Assembly (NCBI RefSeq): GCF_025244765.1
Contig: NZ_CP104209.1
Coordinates: forward strand, 2,672,501-2,736,500
Reading direction: 5' to 3'
DNA from: Empedobacter stercoris
GTDB lineage: Bacteria; Bacteroidota; Bacteroidia; Flavobacteriales; Weeksellaceae
DNA: 64,000 nt
The notes under the pieces were generated by a model that saw only the letters and a list, made by a program, of their open reading frames with translations, was not told the origin of the DNA and ran no database searches. The position numbers and the translations under genes are program-made. Every line of letters starts with the position of its first letter. The first letter of the stretch is position 1. Of this stretch, positions 1-8,721 are shown piece after piece.

Positions 1-2033
1 GGGCGATTCATCCGTGGTATATCAACAAAAAACAGATTGGTGGTCTGATTATGTTTTCGCAAAATATAACAGAATCTGTCAAGAAAAATAAAGAACTTAA
101 AAAAGCTAAAAAGAATGCTGATCTCGCTAGTAAGGCAAAGTCTGAATTTTTAGCAAATATGAGCCACGAGATTCGAACGCCGTTAAATGGTGTGATTGGT
201 TTCTCTGATTTATTGTTGAAAACGCCACTTAATCCGACTCAAAAACAATATTTGAATTTTATTAATGATTCTGCAAATTCATTATTGTCAATAATAAATG
301 ATATTTTAGATTTCTCTAAAATTGAATCCGGTCGAATGGATGTTTTGATAGAAAAAAATAATTTGTTCGAGTTAGGAAATCAAGTAATCAATGTGATTCT
401 TTATCAAGCCGAAAACAAAAAAATTGAATTATTGTTGAATATAGATAATAATTTACCTCAATTTATTTGGATTGATGAAGTTCGTCTAAAACAAGTTTTG
501 ATTAATCTACTTGGGAATGCCGTGAAATTCACCGAAAAAGGTGAAATAGAACTTAAAATTAGTCAAGTCGAACCAATTAAAGAAGGGAAGAAAGCGAAAC
601 TTAGATTCTCTGTTCGCGATACTGGAATTGGGATTAAACCAGAGAAACAATCCAAAATTTTTGATGCTTTTACACAAGAAGATAGTACTGTAAGTAAACG
701 TTTTGGAGGAACAGGATTAGGGTTAACCATTTCAAATAAATTGTTAAATTACTTCGGAAGTCATTTAGAATTGGAAAGTGAAGTCGACAAAGGCTCTACA
801 TTTTACTTTGATTTGGAAGTGGATTACGAGTATAATTTTAATCAACAATTTGACCATTTAGACGAGATAAAACATGTTCTGATTGTGGATGATAACCAAA
901 GTAATCAGGTTATTTTGAAGCATATGTTAGAGTTTAAAAAAATCACTTCTGACCTTGCAAATAACGGAATGGAGGCGTTGCAAAAAGTGTTGAATGGTGA
1001 AGTGTATGATGTTATTTTGATGGATTATCACATGCCTGTTTTAAATGGTTTAGAAACAATTCAGAAAATAAAAGAATACGTTGAGTCGAAACAAACAAAA
1101 ATACCTTTAGTGTTATTGCATAGCTCATCTGAAGATGAATTTTTGATTCAGAAAGCTAAAGAATTAGGGATAAATTCTCGTTTATTAAAACCAATAAAAT
1201 CAGAAGAATTATTCGAAACATTACGAAAAAGTATCATCGATTCGAAGGAAAATCAAACATTAGAAATAGAAGAACCAAACGAAAATACACAAGATTTTTC
1301 TAAACAATTTCATATTCTTATTGCTGATGATAATATGGTGAATATGGCACTGAATCAGCAAATCATAAAAAATATAGCACCAAATAGTGTGTTGTACACG
1401 GCTATAAATGGAGCTGAAGCAGTAGCTGTTTGTCAAGAAAATCAAGTTGATTTAATTTTAATGGATATTCAAATGCCAGAAATGAATGGTATTGATGCAA
1501 CGAAATTTATTCGATTGATTAATAATTATCAAGATGTCCCGATTATTGCCGTTACAGCGGGAAATGTGAAAGGCGAAAAAGAAAGATGTCTTGAGGTTGG
1601 TTTGACTGACTTCTTAGCGAAGCCAATTCGAGAAAATGATATAGTAGATATGATGAAAAAATGGTTGGATTTTTCTCAAGAAACGCAAAATGAAAACGAA
1701 GATTTTGGAAATCATATTGATGTATCAATGATTGATAATTATACAAAAGATGATGAATCGTTCAGAAAAACATTTATCGAAATTATTATCAATGAATTAG
1801 AAAAAGACAAAATAGCGTTTAATACGCATAGTAATAATAGAAATTTAGCACAAATCAATCAATTAGGTCACAAAGTAAAAGGAACTTCGAAAACGGCTGG
1901 ACTTTTTATTTTGGCTGATTTAACTGAACAAATTGAAAAAGCAACTACGATTAACTACGTAGAAGAAAACCAACTTATTATGCGAATAGAAAACGAAATT
2001 GAATTAGTTATTAATTATTTAAAAAATATTTAA
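1..2033 (+). CDS. Hybrid sensor histidine kinase with two receivers and Hpt domain, 5' partial
   Basis: The reading frame is open from base 3, so the window cuts the gene; the ATG at 51 is internal. The first residues look like the end of a PAS domain. Counting from the ATG at 51, a short coiled coil precedes the HisKA H-box ([10 protein letters not shown], His39). A HATPase domain follows with N box and G boxes (DTGIGI, GGTGLGL). Two receiver domains carry phospho-acceptors Asp325 (LMDYHMP) and Asp472 (LMDIQMP). A C-terminal Hpt-like helix holds His607 (GHKVKG). This is a full phosphorelay on one chain. The stop lies 11 nt before the next gene, so the relay probably feeds the operon's lone receiver protein. 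What it senses cannot be told because the N-terminus is missing. Confidence 0.93.
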   Translation, partial: AIHPWYINKKQIGGLIMFSQNITESVKKNKELKKAKKNADLASKAKSEFLANMSHEIRTPLNGVIGFSDLLLKTPLNPTQKQYLNFINDSANSLLSIINDILDFSKIESGRMDVLIEKNNLFELGNQVINVILYQAENKKIELLLNIDNNLPQFIWIDEVRLKQVLINLLGNAVKFTEKGEIELKISQVEPIKEGKKAKLRFSVRDTGIGIKPEKQSKIFDAFTQEDSTVSKRFGGTGLGLTISNKLLNYFGSHLELESEVDKGSTFYFDLEVDYEYNFNQQFDHLDEIKHVLIVDDNQSNQVILKHMLEFKKITSDLANNGMEALQKVLNGEVYDVILMDYHMPVLNGLETIQKIKEYVESKQTKIPLVLLHSSSEDEFLIQKAKELGINSRLLKPIKSEELFETLRKSIIDSKENQTLEIEEPNENTQDFSKQFHILIADDNMVNMALNQQIIKNIAPNSVLYTAINGAEAVAVCQENQVDLILMDIQMPEMNGIDATKFIRLINNYQDVPIIAVTAGNVKGEKERCLEVGLTDFLAKPIRENDIVDMMKKWLDFSQETQNENEDFGNHIDVSMIDNYTKDDESFRKTFIEIIINELEKDKIAFNTHSNNRNLAQINQLGHKVKGTSKTAGLFILADLTEQIEKATTINYVEENQLIMRIENEIELVINYLKNI

Positions 2034-2044
2034 AAACCAATAGA

Positions 2045-2401
2045 ATGCAGATTTTAATTGCCGAAGACGACGAATTGATTTTAAAAACAATTGAGCATAA
2101 ACTTAAAAAAGAAGGCTATACAGTTGTTTTATCACGAAATGGAAAAGAAGCAATCAACAAAATAGAGACAGAAGATATTGATCTGATTATTACTGATATT
2201 ATGATGCCTTTTGCTTCTGGTTTGGAGATTATTAGTGCTGTTAGAAAGAGTAAAAATGCTGAAACACCTATTATTATTTTGTCGTCTTTAGGACAAGAAG
2301 ATGTGGTTGTGGAAGCTTTTGATCTTGGTGCAAATGATTTTATGGTAAAACCATTTAGTCCTGTTGAATTATCAGTACGCGTAAAAAAAATCTTAAAATA
2401 A
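2045..2401 (+). CDS. Single-domain response regulator (CheY-like receiver)
   Basis: At 118 residues this is a bare receiver domain with no output domain. The acidic pocket (AEDDE, residues 7-10), the phospho-acceptor Asp51 (IITDIMMP), Ser80/Ser81 and Lys102 (MVKPF) are all present, so it should be phosphorylatable. It lies between a hybrid kinase carrying its own Hpt domain and a HEAT-repeat membrane protein, with gaps of 11 and 4 nt. The likely role is to take phosphate from the Hpt domain and act by protein contact, perhaps on the HEAT protein or the glycosyltransferase downstream. The family call is secure; the partner is inference. Confidence 0.93.
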   Translation: MQILIAEDDELILKTIEHKLKKEGYTVVLSRNGKEAINKIETEDIDLIITDIMMPFASGLEIISAVRKSKNAETPIIILSSLGQEDVVVEAFDLGANDFMVKPFSPVELSVRVKKILK

Positions 2402-2405
2402 TACA

Positions 2406-3470
2406 ATGATTATCCTACAAATCATAACATATACCGAGTTAATCGTAGGAATTTATATTCTACTTATTTTACTTTATTTGATTATCATATATACATTGTT
2501 GAAAAGTATTATTGAATATAAAATCATTACAAAGAAAAATAAGTGGAATGCGATTATTGATCAAGAGATTTATGAAACGATTTTAGAAGAAAATAATCAA
2601 CAGAATACAGATTTTAATGATTATTTAAAATCAAGTTTATTCAAACATTATTTCATTAAAAAACTCCTAAAAGCAGAACATAACTTTTCGGGAAATTCTA
2701 AAGAGAATATTCGTAATTTATTTGGACAATATCAACTCAAGAAAATATCCTTACAAAAATTAAACAGTAAAAAAGGACACGAAATAGCCGAAGCTATACA
2801 AGAAGTGACAGCCATGAATTGCATCGAAACTTTGCCTAAAATTAAAACTTTGCTACATCATAGAAATGAGTTGGTTCGTACAGAAGCTCAATATGGTTTG
2901 GTGAAATTCTCTGGTTTTGAAGGTTTATATTTTTTGGATGATTTACAAGAACAATTAACAGATTGGCATCAATTAAAATTATTGGAAGCAATTAACACTT
3001 TACCAAATAATGATGAGGTTGAGCAGTCAATTTCGAATTGGTTGAAATCAACGAATCAGAGTGTAAAAGTTTTTGCGATGAAATTGATTCGTAAGTTTCA
3101 ATTGTTACAAATGCACGATTTGGTTGCGGAAAATTTGCACGATTCTGATGAAAAAACCTTGAAAGAAACAATTAAAACTTTGGTTAGAATCGAAAGTGAA
3201 ACCACTTCAACTTTATTCATTCATCATTACGAAAGATATGAAGAGAAATTTCAATTGCAAATTTTGAAAGCTTTAGAACTAATTTCAAATCCAGAAAATA
3301 GTTTATTCTTGAAAACTCAGGCGATAGAAAATGAATCATTTTCAGTAAAAAAAGCAAGTGTGAAAGCATTGATCCATTGTTGTGATAAAAATGAGGTATT
3401 ACAACTTTCAACTCAATCAAATTCTCCCGAATTAAGACAAATTATTAATCAAATTATTCAAGAACACTAA
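2406..3470 (+). CDS. HEAT-repeat protein with N-terminal membrane anchor
   Basis: This 354-residue protein opens with one strongly hydrophobic helix (about residues 5-35), then has a long cytosolic helical region. From about residue 120 on, repeated pairs of amphipathic helices are of HEAT type (for example around VRTEAQYGLVKFSG and VKKASVKALIHC). No catalytic motif is visible. HEAT solenoids bind other proteins, so an adaptor between the upstream receiver and the synthase downstream is plausible but not shown. It begins 4 nt after the receiver gene and ends 2 nt before the glycosyltransferase start, so coexpression is near certain. Confidence 0.8.
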   Translation: MIILQIITYTELIVGIYILLILLYLIIIYTLLKSIIEYKIITKKNKWNAIIDQEIYETILEENNQQNTDFNDYLKSSLFKHYFIKKLLKAEHNFSGNSKENIRNLFGQYQLKKISLQKLNSKKGHEIAEAIQEVTAMNCIETLPKIKTLLHHRNELVRTEAQYGLVKFSGFEGLYFLDDLQEQLTDWHQLKLLEAINTLPNNDEVEQSISNWLKSTNQSVKVFAMKLIRKFQLLQMHDLVAENLHDSDEKTLKETIKTLVRIESETTSTLFIHHYERYEEKFQLQILKALELISNPENSLFLKTQAIENESFSVKKASVKALIHCCDKNEVLQLSTQSNSPELRQIINQIIQEH

Positions 3471-3472
3471 TC

Positions 3473-6400
3473 ATGAATTGGCTTGAAACCGCTTTCGATT
3501 TTTTTATTTATGGATTTCTTTTTTATTCTATCCTTTTAATTATTGTGTATGGATGGATTGGACTTTACGCAAAAGGAGCGATTAAATCATATATCCGAAA
3601 AAATAGTTTTACAGATTATTCCCTGATTGCAACTTCTTCAAATGCGCCAACGTTTAGTCTTATTGCTCCAGCTTATAATGAAGGGGCAACAATTGTAGAA
3701 AATGTACGCTCGTTGTTGTCGTTGTATTATAATCAGCTCGAAATTATTATTGTAAATGATGGATCCAAAGATGATTCGTTGCAACGATTAATTGAGGCGT
3801 ATGATTTGATTAAAATAGATTATTTTGTTGAGGGAAATATCAAAACAAAACCCATAAATGCGATTTATAAAAGTACCAATCCTGTTTTTAAAAAATTGGT
3901 AATTGTTGACAAAGTAAATGGTGGAAAATCGGATGCGTTAAATGTTGGAATTAACATCGCTACAAATGATTATATTGTTTGTATTGACGTTGATTGTATC
4001 TTAGAACAAGATGCCATCCTAAAGCTTGCTAAACCTTTTATGGACGAAGCAAAAGCTAAAGTAATTGCTTGTGGTGGCGTGATAAGATTGGCCAATAATT
4101 GTACGATTATCGACGGTAAAATTGTAGATGTTAATTTGCCAAAAACTCGTTTGGGTAGAGCTCAAGCGTTAGAATATATCAGAGCGTTTGTTTTGGGAAG
4201 AATGGCATGGTCGCGTGCCAATGGATTGATGTTGATATCAGGTGCTTTTGGTGCTTTTGATCGCGAAATTGTATTGCAATGTGGAGGTTACGATCACGAT
4301 ACTGTAGGAGAGGACATGGAATTGGTGGTGCGCATGCGTCGTTATATGCACGAAAACAAGTTACCTTATAAAGTTGTTAATATTCCGGATCCGCTTTGTT
4401 GGACCGAAGTTCCTGAAAGTAAAGAAATTTTAAATAAACAGCGCAATCGTTGGATGCGTGGAACGATAGAAACATTGTGGAAACATCGTATTTTATTTTT
4501 CAATCCGAAATATGGAAAGTTAGGGATGATGAGCTATCCTTATTGGTTTTTCTTTGAGTTTTTAGGTCCAATTATCGAGTATCTTGGATGGATTATTTTC
4601 TTTATTCTAATGTTTTTAGGGTTGATCAATTGGCATATTTTCTTTCCTTTAATGATTTTTGTATTGCTTTACGGAATTTTATATTCGATTTATGCCATTT
4701 TGATTGATTTGATGACGTATAACGTTTACAACAAGAAAGGAGATATTCCAAAATTGTTTTTAACCGCGTTTATAGAGCCATTTACTTTTCATCCTTTTGT
4801 AGTTTTAGCTGCCGTAAAAGGAGTAAAGGATTTCTTTTTGAAAAATAATTCATGGGGAGAAATGACGCGACAAGGTTTTGGAGGAAATCAAGCAAAAGAG
4901 TTGTCTGTTTTGCAAAAAATGAAATTAGGATTTGTGAATTTAGTTCAACAAACGACTTTTATTTCATTGATTTATCTTTTACTTTTTGGGGTATCTACAA
5001 TTGTTGAAATTTCTTTTTATAAACAAAATTTAACCCCACATGCTCATCAAACATTATTTCTTGATTTATTTGTTCACAATATTGATTTTGCTTTAGACAG
5101 TATTTTTATCGTTAGTTTAATTTACTTCTTATTGCAATTTTATTCTATCGGTTGGGCGAAGAAATGGGTTATTTTTGCTTATTCATTTTTAATTGTTGCA
5201 AATATAGGATTGATAAAATATTTTGAAACGACGCTCAACTTATTAGGTTCCGATTTATTTTTATACACATTCGATGAGTTAAAGCTGATTATTGGAGCTT
5301 CTGGTGTTATGAATGTTACCAATATTATTCTATCTCTGGTTGTAATTAGTTTATTGACGTTGATTTTTACGTACAGTTATAAATTAAAAATCAAGCAGAA
5401 ATATCTCCAATTTCCGCTGATTGTACTAAGTCTTTTCGCGATTATTATTCCGATTAATCTGTTTGTAAAGGATGCAGAGAATGATGAGTTTTCGTCTAAT
5501 TTAGTTTTAAGTAAATCGTCTTATTTTTTCTCTAATTCTTTAGAACAATTTGCTGAAGATAAAATAACCGAAATTGATTTCTTGAATGCAAATTCAACTG
5601 CAAAGAATCAAGATAACCGAAATTATCCAGACAAAGAAAATTATCCATTTTTATACCAAGATGATAACCAAAACTTTTTTGCAAAACAATTCAATTTATC
5701 AACTGAAAAGCCAAATGTTGTTTTTATTGTAATTGAAGGTTTGGGGAGAGCATATAGCAACGACGGAGCGTATTTAGGATCGTTTACACCTTATATTGAT
5801 CAACTATCTAAAAAGAGTTTGTATTGGGAAAATGGATTGAGTACGACGGGAAGAACATATGGTGTTCTACCAGCGTTAACAGGTTCTTTGCCATTTGCTG
5901 AAAATGGTTTTATGGAGCAAAATAACTTACCTCAACATTTCAACTTGTATAATTTATTGAAAAGTAATGGTTATAAAACGGGGTATTTTTATGGTGGTGA
6001 TGCAGATTTTGACTTTATGTCTAAGTATTTGTATTATTCGCAAGTGGAAACGATTATAGATGAAGATGATTACGGAAACGATTATGCGAAAATCCCTTCG
6101 AATAATGGCTTTTCTTGGGGATATGATGATCATTCGGTTTTTAAAAAATATTTAACAATACAGAAAGAAGATGGTCAACCTTATTTTAATGTTTTAATGA
6201 CTTTAGCGACGCATAGTCCATTCTTGATAAACAATGTTGAGAAATACAATAAACAGTTTGATAAGTTGGTTGAAACAAGAAATTATGATGCGACAACTTT
6301 AGCTACAATCAAAAAATATAAGCAGCAATTGGTTACTTTTTTAAGTGTAGACGATGCGTTAAAAAATTTTTTTGAAACATATCAAAAACGTTCAGATTTT

Positions 6401-6901
6401 AATCAAACTATTTTTGTGATAACAGGAGATCATAGAATGCCAGAAGTGCCGATGGAAACGAAAATAGATCGTTTTCATGTGCCAATTATAGTGTATTCAC
6501 CGTTATTGAAATCACCAAAAAAGATGTCGAATATTGTCACGCATTTTGATATTGCCCCAACATTTGCGACTTATTTTAGAGATTCATATAGAATGAACTT
6601 ACCGCACCATGTAACATGGATGGGACAAAATCTGGAAAATGGTAAGTCAAATTTCAGAAAACAAGGTGTTCCGCTAATGCAAAACAAGAATATTTTGGAT
6701 GATTATGTTTTCGAAAATTATCATTTGTCAGGAGGGAAGTTATATCGAATCGAAAAGAATTTAACAGAAGATCTTGAACAAAATTCAAAAATGGAAGATG
6801 AGTTAAAGAATCGTATGAAGTCGTTTAAAACAAAAAACCATTCGTTGAAAAATATTCAAAAAATGGTTCCTGATTCTATATTTAACCGTTATATCAATTA
6901 G
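3473..6901 (+). CDS. Fusion of processive GT2 glycosyltransferase and LtaS/sulfatase-type phosphotransferase
   Basis: 1142 residues hold two enzymes. The first half resembles membrane polysaccharide synthases (PgaC/hyaluronan-synthase type): a membrane helix at about 8-32, a GT-A fold with D172/D174 (DVDC), the GED motif at 279-281, the processive motif QRNRW (323-327), then membrane helices to about 445. The second half begins with about five helices (500-690). An extracytoplasmic alkaline-phosphatase-fold domain follows: metal-binding Glu near 755 (VIEG), likely nucleophile Thr795 (GRTYG) and metal ligands D986/H987 (TGDHR). That layout matches LtaS/OpgB-like phosphoglycerol or phosphoethanolamine transferases. 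Inference: it polymerises a sugar and decorates it on the periplasmic side. No PilZ domain is present. It is last in its operon. Confidence 0.88.
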   Translation: MNWLETAFDFFIYGFLFYSILLIIVYGWIGLYAKGAIKSYIRKNSFTDYSLIATSSNAPTFSLIAPAYNEGATIVENVRSLLSLYYNQLEIIIVNDGSKDDSLQRLIEAYDLIKIDYFVEGNIKTKPINAIYKSTNPVFKKLVIVDKVNGGKSDALNVGINIATNDYIVCIDVDCILEQDAILKLAKPFMDEAKAKVIACGGVIRLANNCTIIDGKIVDVNLPKTRLGRAQALEYIRAFVLGRMAWSRANGLMLISGAFGAFDREIVLQCGGYDHDTVGEDMELVVRMRRYMHENKLPYKVVNIPDPLCWTEVPESKEILNKQRNRWMRGTIETLWKHRILFFNPKYGKLGMMSYPYWFFFEFLGPIIEYLGWIIFFILMFLGLINWHIFFPLMIFVLLYGILYSIYAILIDLMTYNVYNKKGDIPKLFLTAFIEPFTFHPFVVLAAVKGVKDFFLKNNSWGEMTRQGFGGNQAKELSVLQKMKLGFVNLVQQTTFISLIYLLLFGVSTIVEISFYKQNLTPHAHQTLFLDLFVHNIDFALDSIFIVSLIYFLLQFYSIGWAKKWVIFAYSFLIVANIGLIKYFETTLNLLGSDLFLYTFDELKLIIGASGVMNVTNIILSLVVISLLTLIFTYSYKLKIKQKYLQFPLIVLSLFAIIIPINLFVKDAENDEFSSNLVLSKSSYFFSNSLEQFAEDKITEIDFLNANSTAKNQDNRNYPDKENYPFLYQDDNQNFFAKQFNLSTEKPNVVFIVIEGLGRAYSNDGAYLGSFTPYIDQLSKKSLYWENGLSTTGRTYGVLPALTGSLPFAENGFMEQNNLPQHFNLYNLLKSNGYKTGYFYGGDADFDFMSKYLYYSQVETIIDEDDYGNDYAKIPSNNGFSWGYDDHSVFKKYLTIQKEDGQPYFNVLMTLATHSPFLINNVEKYNKQFDKLVETRNYDATTLATIKKYKQQLVTFLSVDDALKNFFETYQKRSDFNQTIFVITGDHRMPEVPMETKIDRFHVPIIVYSPLLKSPKKMSNIVTHFDIAPTFATYFRDSYRMNLPHHVTWMGQNLENGKSNFRKQGVPLMQNKNILDDYVFENYHLSGGKLYRIEKNLTEDLEQNSKMEDELKNRMKSFKTKNHSLKNIQKMVPDSIFNRYIN

Positions 6902-8145
6902 AATTTTCGGCTGTACGAAACGCTTACATCAAATTGATTTCCTTTTTGATTTGGACGATATTCCTGGTTATAATAATTTGCACCGATTGTAATTAAATTC
7001 AAATCTTTGATCGAAAAATTATAATTAGCTCCAATTTTAAAGGATTTCAATTTGTAAGTAGTATTTTCTAAAAGATTATTGTTAAAATCTTCTGGAGAAA
7101 TACCTGTCCCTATCGCTAAACTTAAATAATTATTAGCATCACCCGTATAATAACGCGTTGTAAAGGTATACGAATGAGAGATGTTATGATCGCTTGGAGT
7201 AACAAATGCTCTTAAGTTAAACCAATAATTTTTGTAGTATTTTCCGATAGATCCTGTAAACATCCAAACATCATCAGAAAAATGAAGTTGACGATATCCT
7301 AATTCAGCTTCAAAACTCTTTGGTAAATTTGCATATAATGATGCCCCTGTACGGTATTTTGGGAAAATACCATCACTATCTGAATATCCACCACCAATAT
7401 ACATGTAAAATGTCTTAGAGAGTCTCGGATAAGCTTCTACTTCGTATTGTACACCATTATCTTTAAATTTGTTGGCGTAATTCACTTTAAAAATCAATGA
7501 GCCCAAAGCAGTTTGACGTTTGTAACTGACTGAAACTTGATGCCAATCATCAGCAAATTGTTTATCGAAATGTGAATAATTGTAATTTACACCAATTGCA
7601 TTTTTCGTATTATTAATTTCGATGCGATTAGCCAATTCGCGTGCTTCCGTATTTTTAGGATTAATCGCAATTAATTCTTTGATTGTTTCTGATGCATCAC
7701 TATAAAGATCCCCTGAATTCTGAATCTTAGCTTTTAACAATAATAGTTCTTCATGCTTAGGGTATTTAATTAAACCACGATCAATGATAGATATAGCTTC
7801 TGTATAATTCTCATTCCAATATTCAAGCGAAGTGTAGGCCAAATAAAAATCAGTTGAAGGATCCATGGTTTTTTCTATATTCTGAAAAACTTTTCGAGCT
7901 TCATCCGTTTCATCATTCCATGTGTAAATTCTTCCCAAGAAAACAGCTATATCAGTATATTCTGGAGATTGTGCTAAAGCTTGTAAAGCTAATTTCTTTG
8001 CAGCTGTATAATCTTTTTCTTCGAAAGCTTTGTGTCGAGCTTCTAGAAATAAATCATCTGAACTTTTTGTTTCTTGGCTATAAGAAAATAAAGGTAAAAA
8101 GGTAAGAGTAAATAGGGCCTTTCTTAAAAATGATTGTTGAATCAT
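6898..8145 (-). CDS. YaiO-type outer-membrane beta-barrel protein with TPR region
   Basis: A signal peptide (residues 1-23, ending FSYSQ) is followed by TPR-like helices at about 25-180. The C-terminal half is rich in alternating beta strands with aromatic ends and finishes in a Phe (SYSRKF), as outer-membrane barrels do. TPR plus barrel is the architecture of YaiO-family proteins and resembles exopolysaccharide export porins such as PgaA. It converges on the glycosyltransferase fusion: the two stop codons overlap by 4 bp (6898-6901). An export channel for the product of the opposite operon is the natural reading, though only the location and fold support it. Confidence 0.82.
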   Translation of the reverse strand: MIQQSFLRKALFTLTFLPLFSYSQETKSSDDLFLEARHKAFEEKDYTAAKKLALQALAQSPEYTDIAVFLGRIYTWNDETDEARKVFQNIEKTMDPSTDFYLAYTSLEYWNENYTEAISIIDRGLIKYPKHEELLLLKAKIQNSGDLYSDASETIKELIAINPKNTEARELANRIEINNTKNAIGVNYNYSHFDKQFADDWHQVSVSYKRQTALGSLIFKVNYANKFKDNGVQYEVEAYPRLSKTFYMYIGGGYSDSDGIFPKYRTGASLYANLPKSFEAELGYRQLHFSDDVWMFTGSIGKYYKNYWFNLRAFVTPSDHNISHSYTFTTRYYTGDANNYLSLAIGTGISPEDFNNNLLENTTYKLKSFKIGANYNFSIKDLNLITIGANYYNQEYRPNQKGNQFDVSVSYSRKF

Positions 8146-8197
8146 GTGTTAAAAACGTACTTTGTTAAAGCGATAAAGATATAATTATTTGAAGCAT

Positions 8198-8231
8198 AAA
8201 AAAAGCCCAAGAAAATAAATTCTTGAGCTTT
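8198..8231 (-). terminator. Terminator of the tRNA operon
   Basis: Read on the minus strand, a 12-bp stem (arms 8220-8231 and 8202-8213) with a 6-nt loop is followed by a run of T. It begins 5 nt after the 3' end of the last tRNA. Confidence 0.75.
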
Positions 8232-8235
8232 GTTG

Positions 8236-8319
8236 TACCTCAGGCGGGACTTGAACCCGCACGTCCTAATGGACACAGGATTTTAAGTCCTGCGTGTCTA
8301 CCAATTCCACCACCAAGGC
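8236..8319 (-). tRNA. tRNA-Leu(UAA), copy 2 of operon
   Basis: 84-nt class II tRNA with anticodon loop CTTAAAA, giving UAA. The T arm reads GCGGGTTCAAGTCCCGC and a long variable arm is present. The acceptor stem contains several G-U pairs and the discriminator base is A. No CCA is encoded. It is base-for-base identical to the copy at 8445-8528. Confidence 0.95.
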
Positions 8320-8342
8320 ATCCACTTCTAAGAAAGAAGTTG

Positions 8343-8415
8343 AGCGGGAAACGAGACTCGAACTCGCAACATTCAGCTTGGAAGGCTGACGCTCTACCAA
8401 TTGAGCTATTCCCGC
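8343..8415 (-). tRNA. tRNA-Gly(UCC)
   Basis: 73-nt cloverleaf with acceptor GCGGGAA fully paired to TTCCCGC, anticodon loop CTTCCAA (UCC) and discriminator U, as usual for glycine. CCA is not encoded. It lies between the two identical leucine tRNAs. Confidence 0.95.
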
Positions 8416-8444
8416 GTGTAAATTGTAAAAATCAAATTAAAAAG

Positions 8445-8528
8445 TACCTCAGGCGGGACTTGAACCCGCACGTCCTAATGGACACAGGATTTTAAGTCCT
8501 GCGTGTCTACCAATTCCACCACCAAGGC
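8445..8528 (-). tRNA. tRNA-Leu(UAA), copy 1 of operon
   Basis: Same 84-nt sequence as 8236-8319, with anticodon UAA, a long variable arm, no encoded CCA and discriminator A. The two copies form a perfect direct repeat separated by 125 bp that include tRNA-Gly(UCC). Confidence 0.95.
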
Positions 8529-8560
8529 AAAATTTGATTTTTGAATTTAATATTTCAAAG

Positions 8561-8633
8561 AGCGGGAAACGGGGCTCGAACCCGCGACCTCAACCTTGGC
8601 AAGGTTGCGCTCTACCAGCTGAGCTATTCTCGC
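8561..8633 (-). tRNA. tRNA-Gly(GCC)
   Basis: First gene of the tRNA operon. The anticodon loop TTGCCAA gives GCC; D and T arms are normal and the discriminator is U. The acceptor reads GCGAGAA against TTCCCGC, leaving an A4-C69 mismatch at a position that is paired in the neighbouring tRNA-Gly(UCC). CCA is not encoded. Confidence 0.93.
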
Positions 8634-8643
8634 GATTGGAGTG

Positions 8644-8651
8644 CAAATATA
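8644..8651 (-). promoter_or_regulatory. -7 promoter element of tRNA operon
   Basis: Minus strand TATATTTG, an exact TAnnTTTG match. A TTG lies 21 nt upstream (8673-8675), fitting the Bacteroidota -33 element. The predicted start is just before the tRNA-Gly(GCC) 5' end. Confidence 0.75.
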
Positions 8652-8721
8652 TAAAATCAATTTCTAATAATCCAAATGAAATTTGAATAAAATTTCAAAA
8701 ATATAGTTGCACTTCTATTAA

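Noticed and set aside
3473-6901. Canonical lipoteichoic acid synthase
   Set aside because: The organism is Gram-negative, and the protein is fused to a processive GT2, so the LtaS-like half more likely decorates another polymer.
8223-8495. Plus-strand ORF of 90 codons over the tRNA cluster
   Set aside because: It is the antisense translation of tRNA genes (typical AGLEPARPNGH-like peptide), a known annotation artefact.
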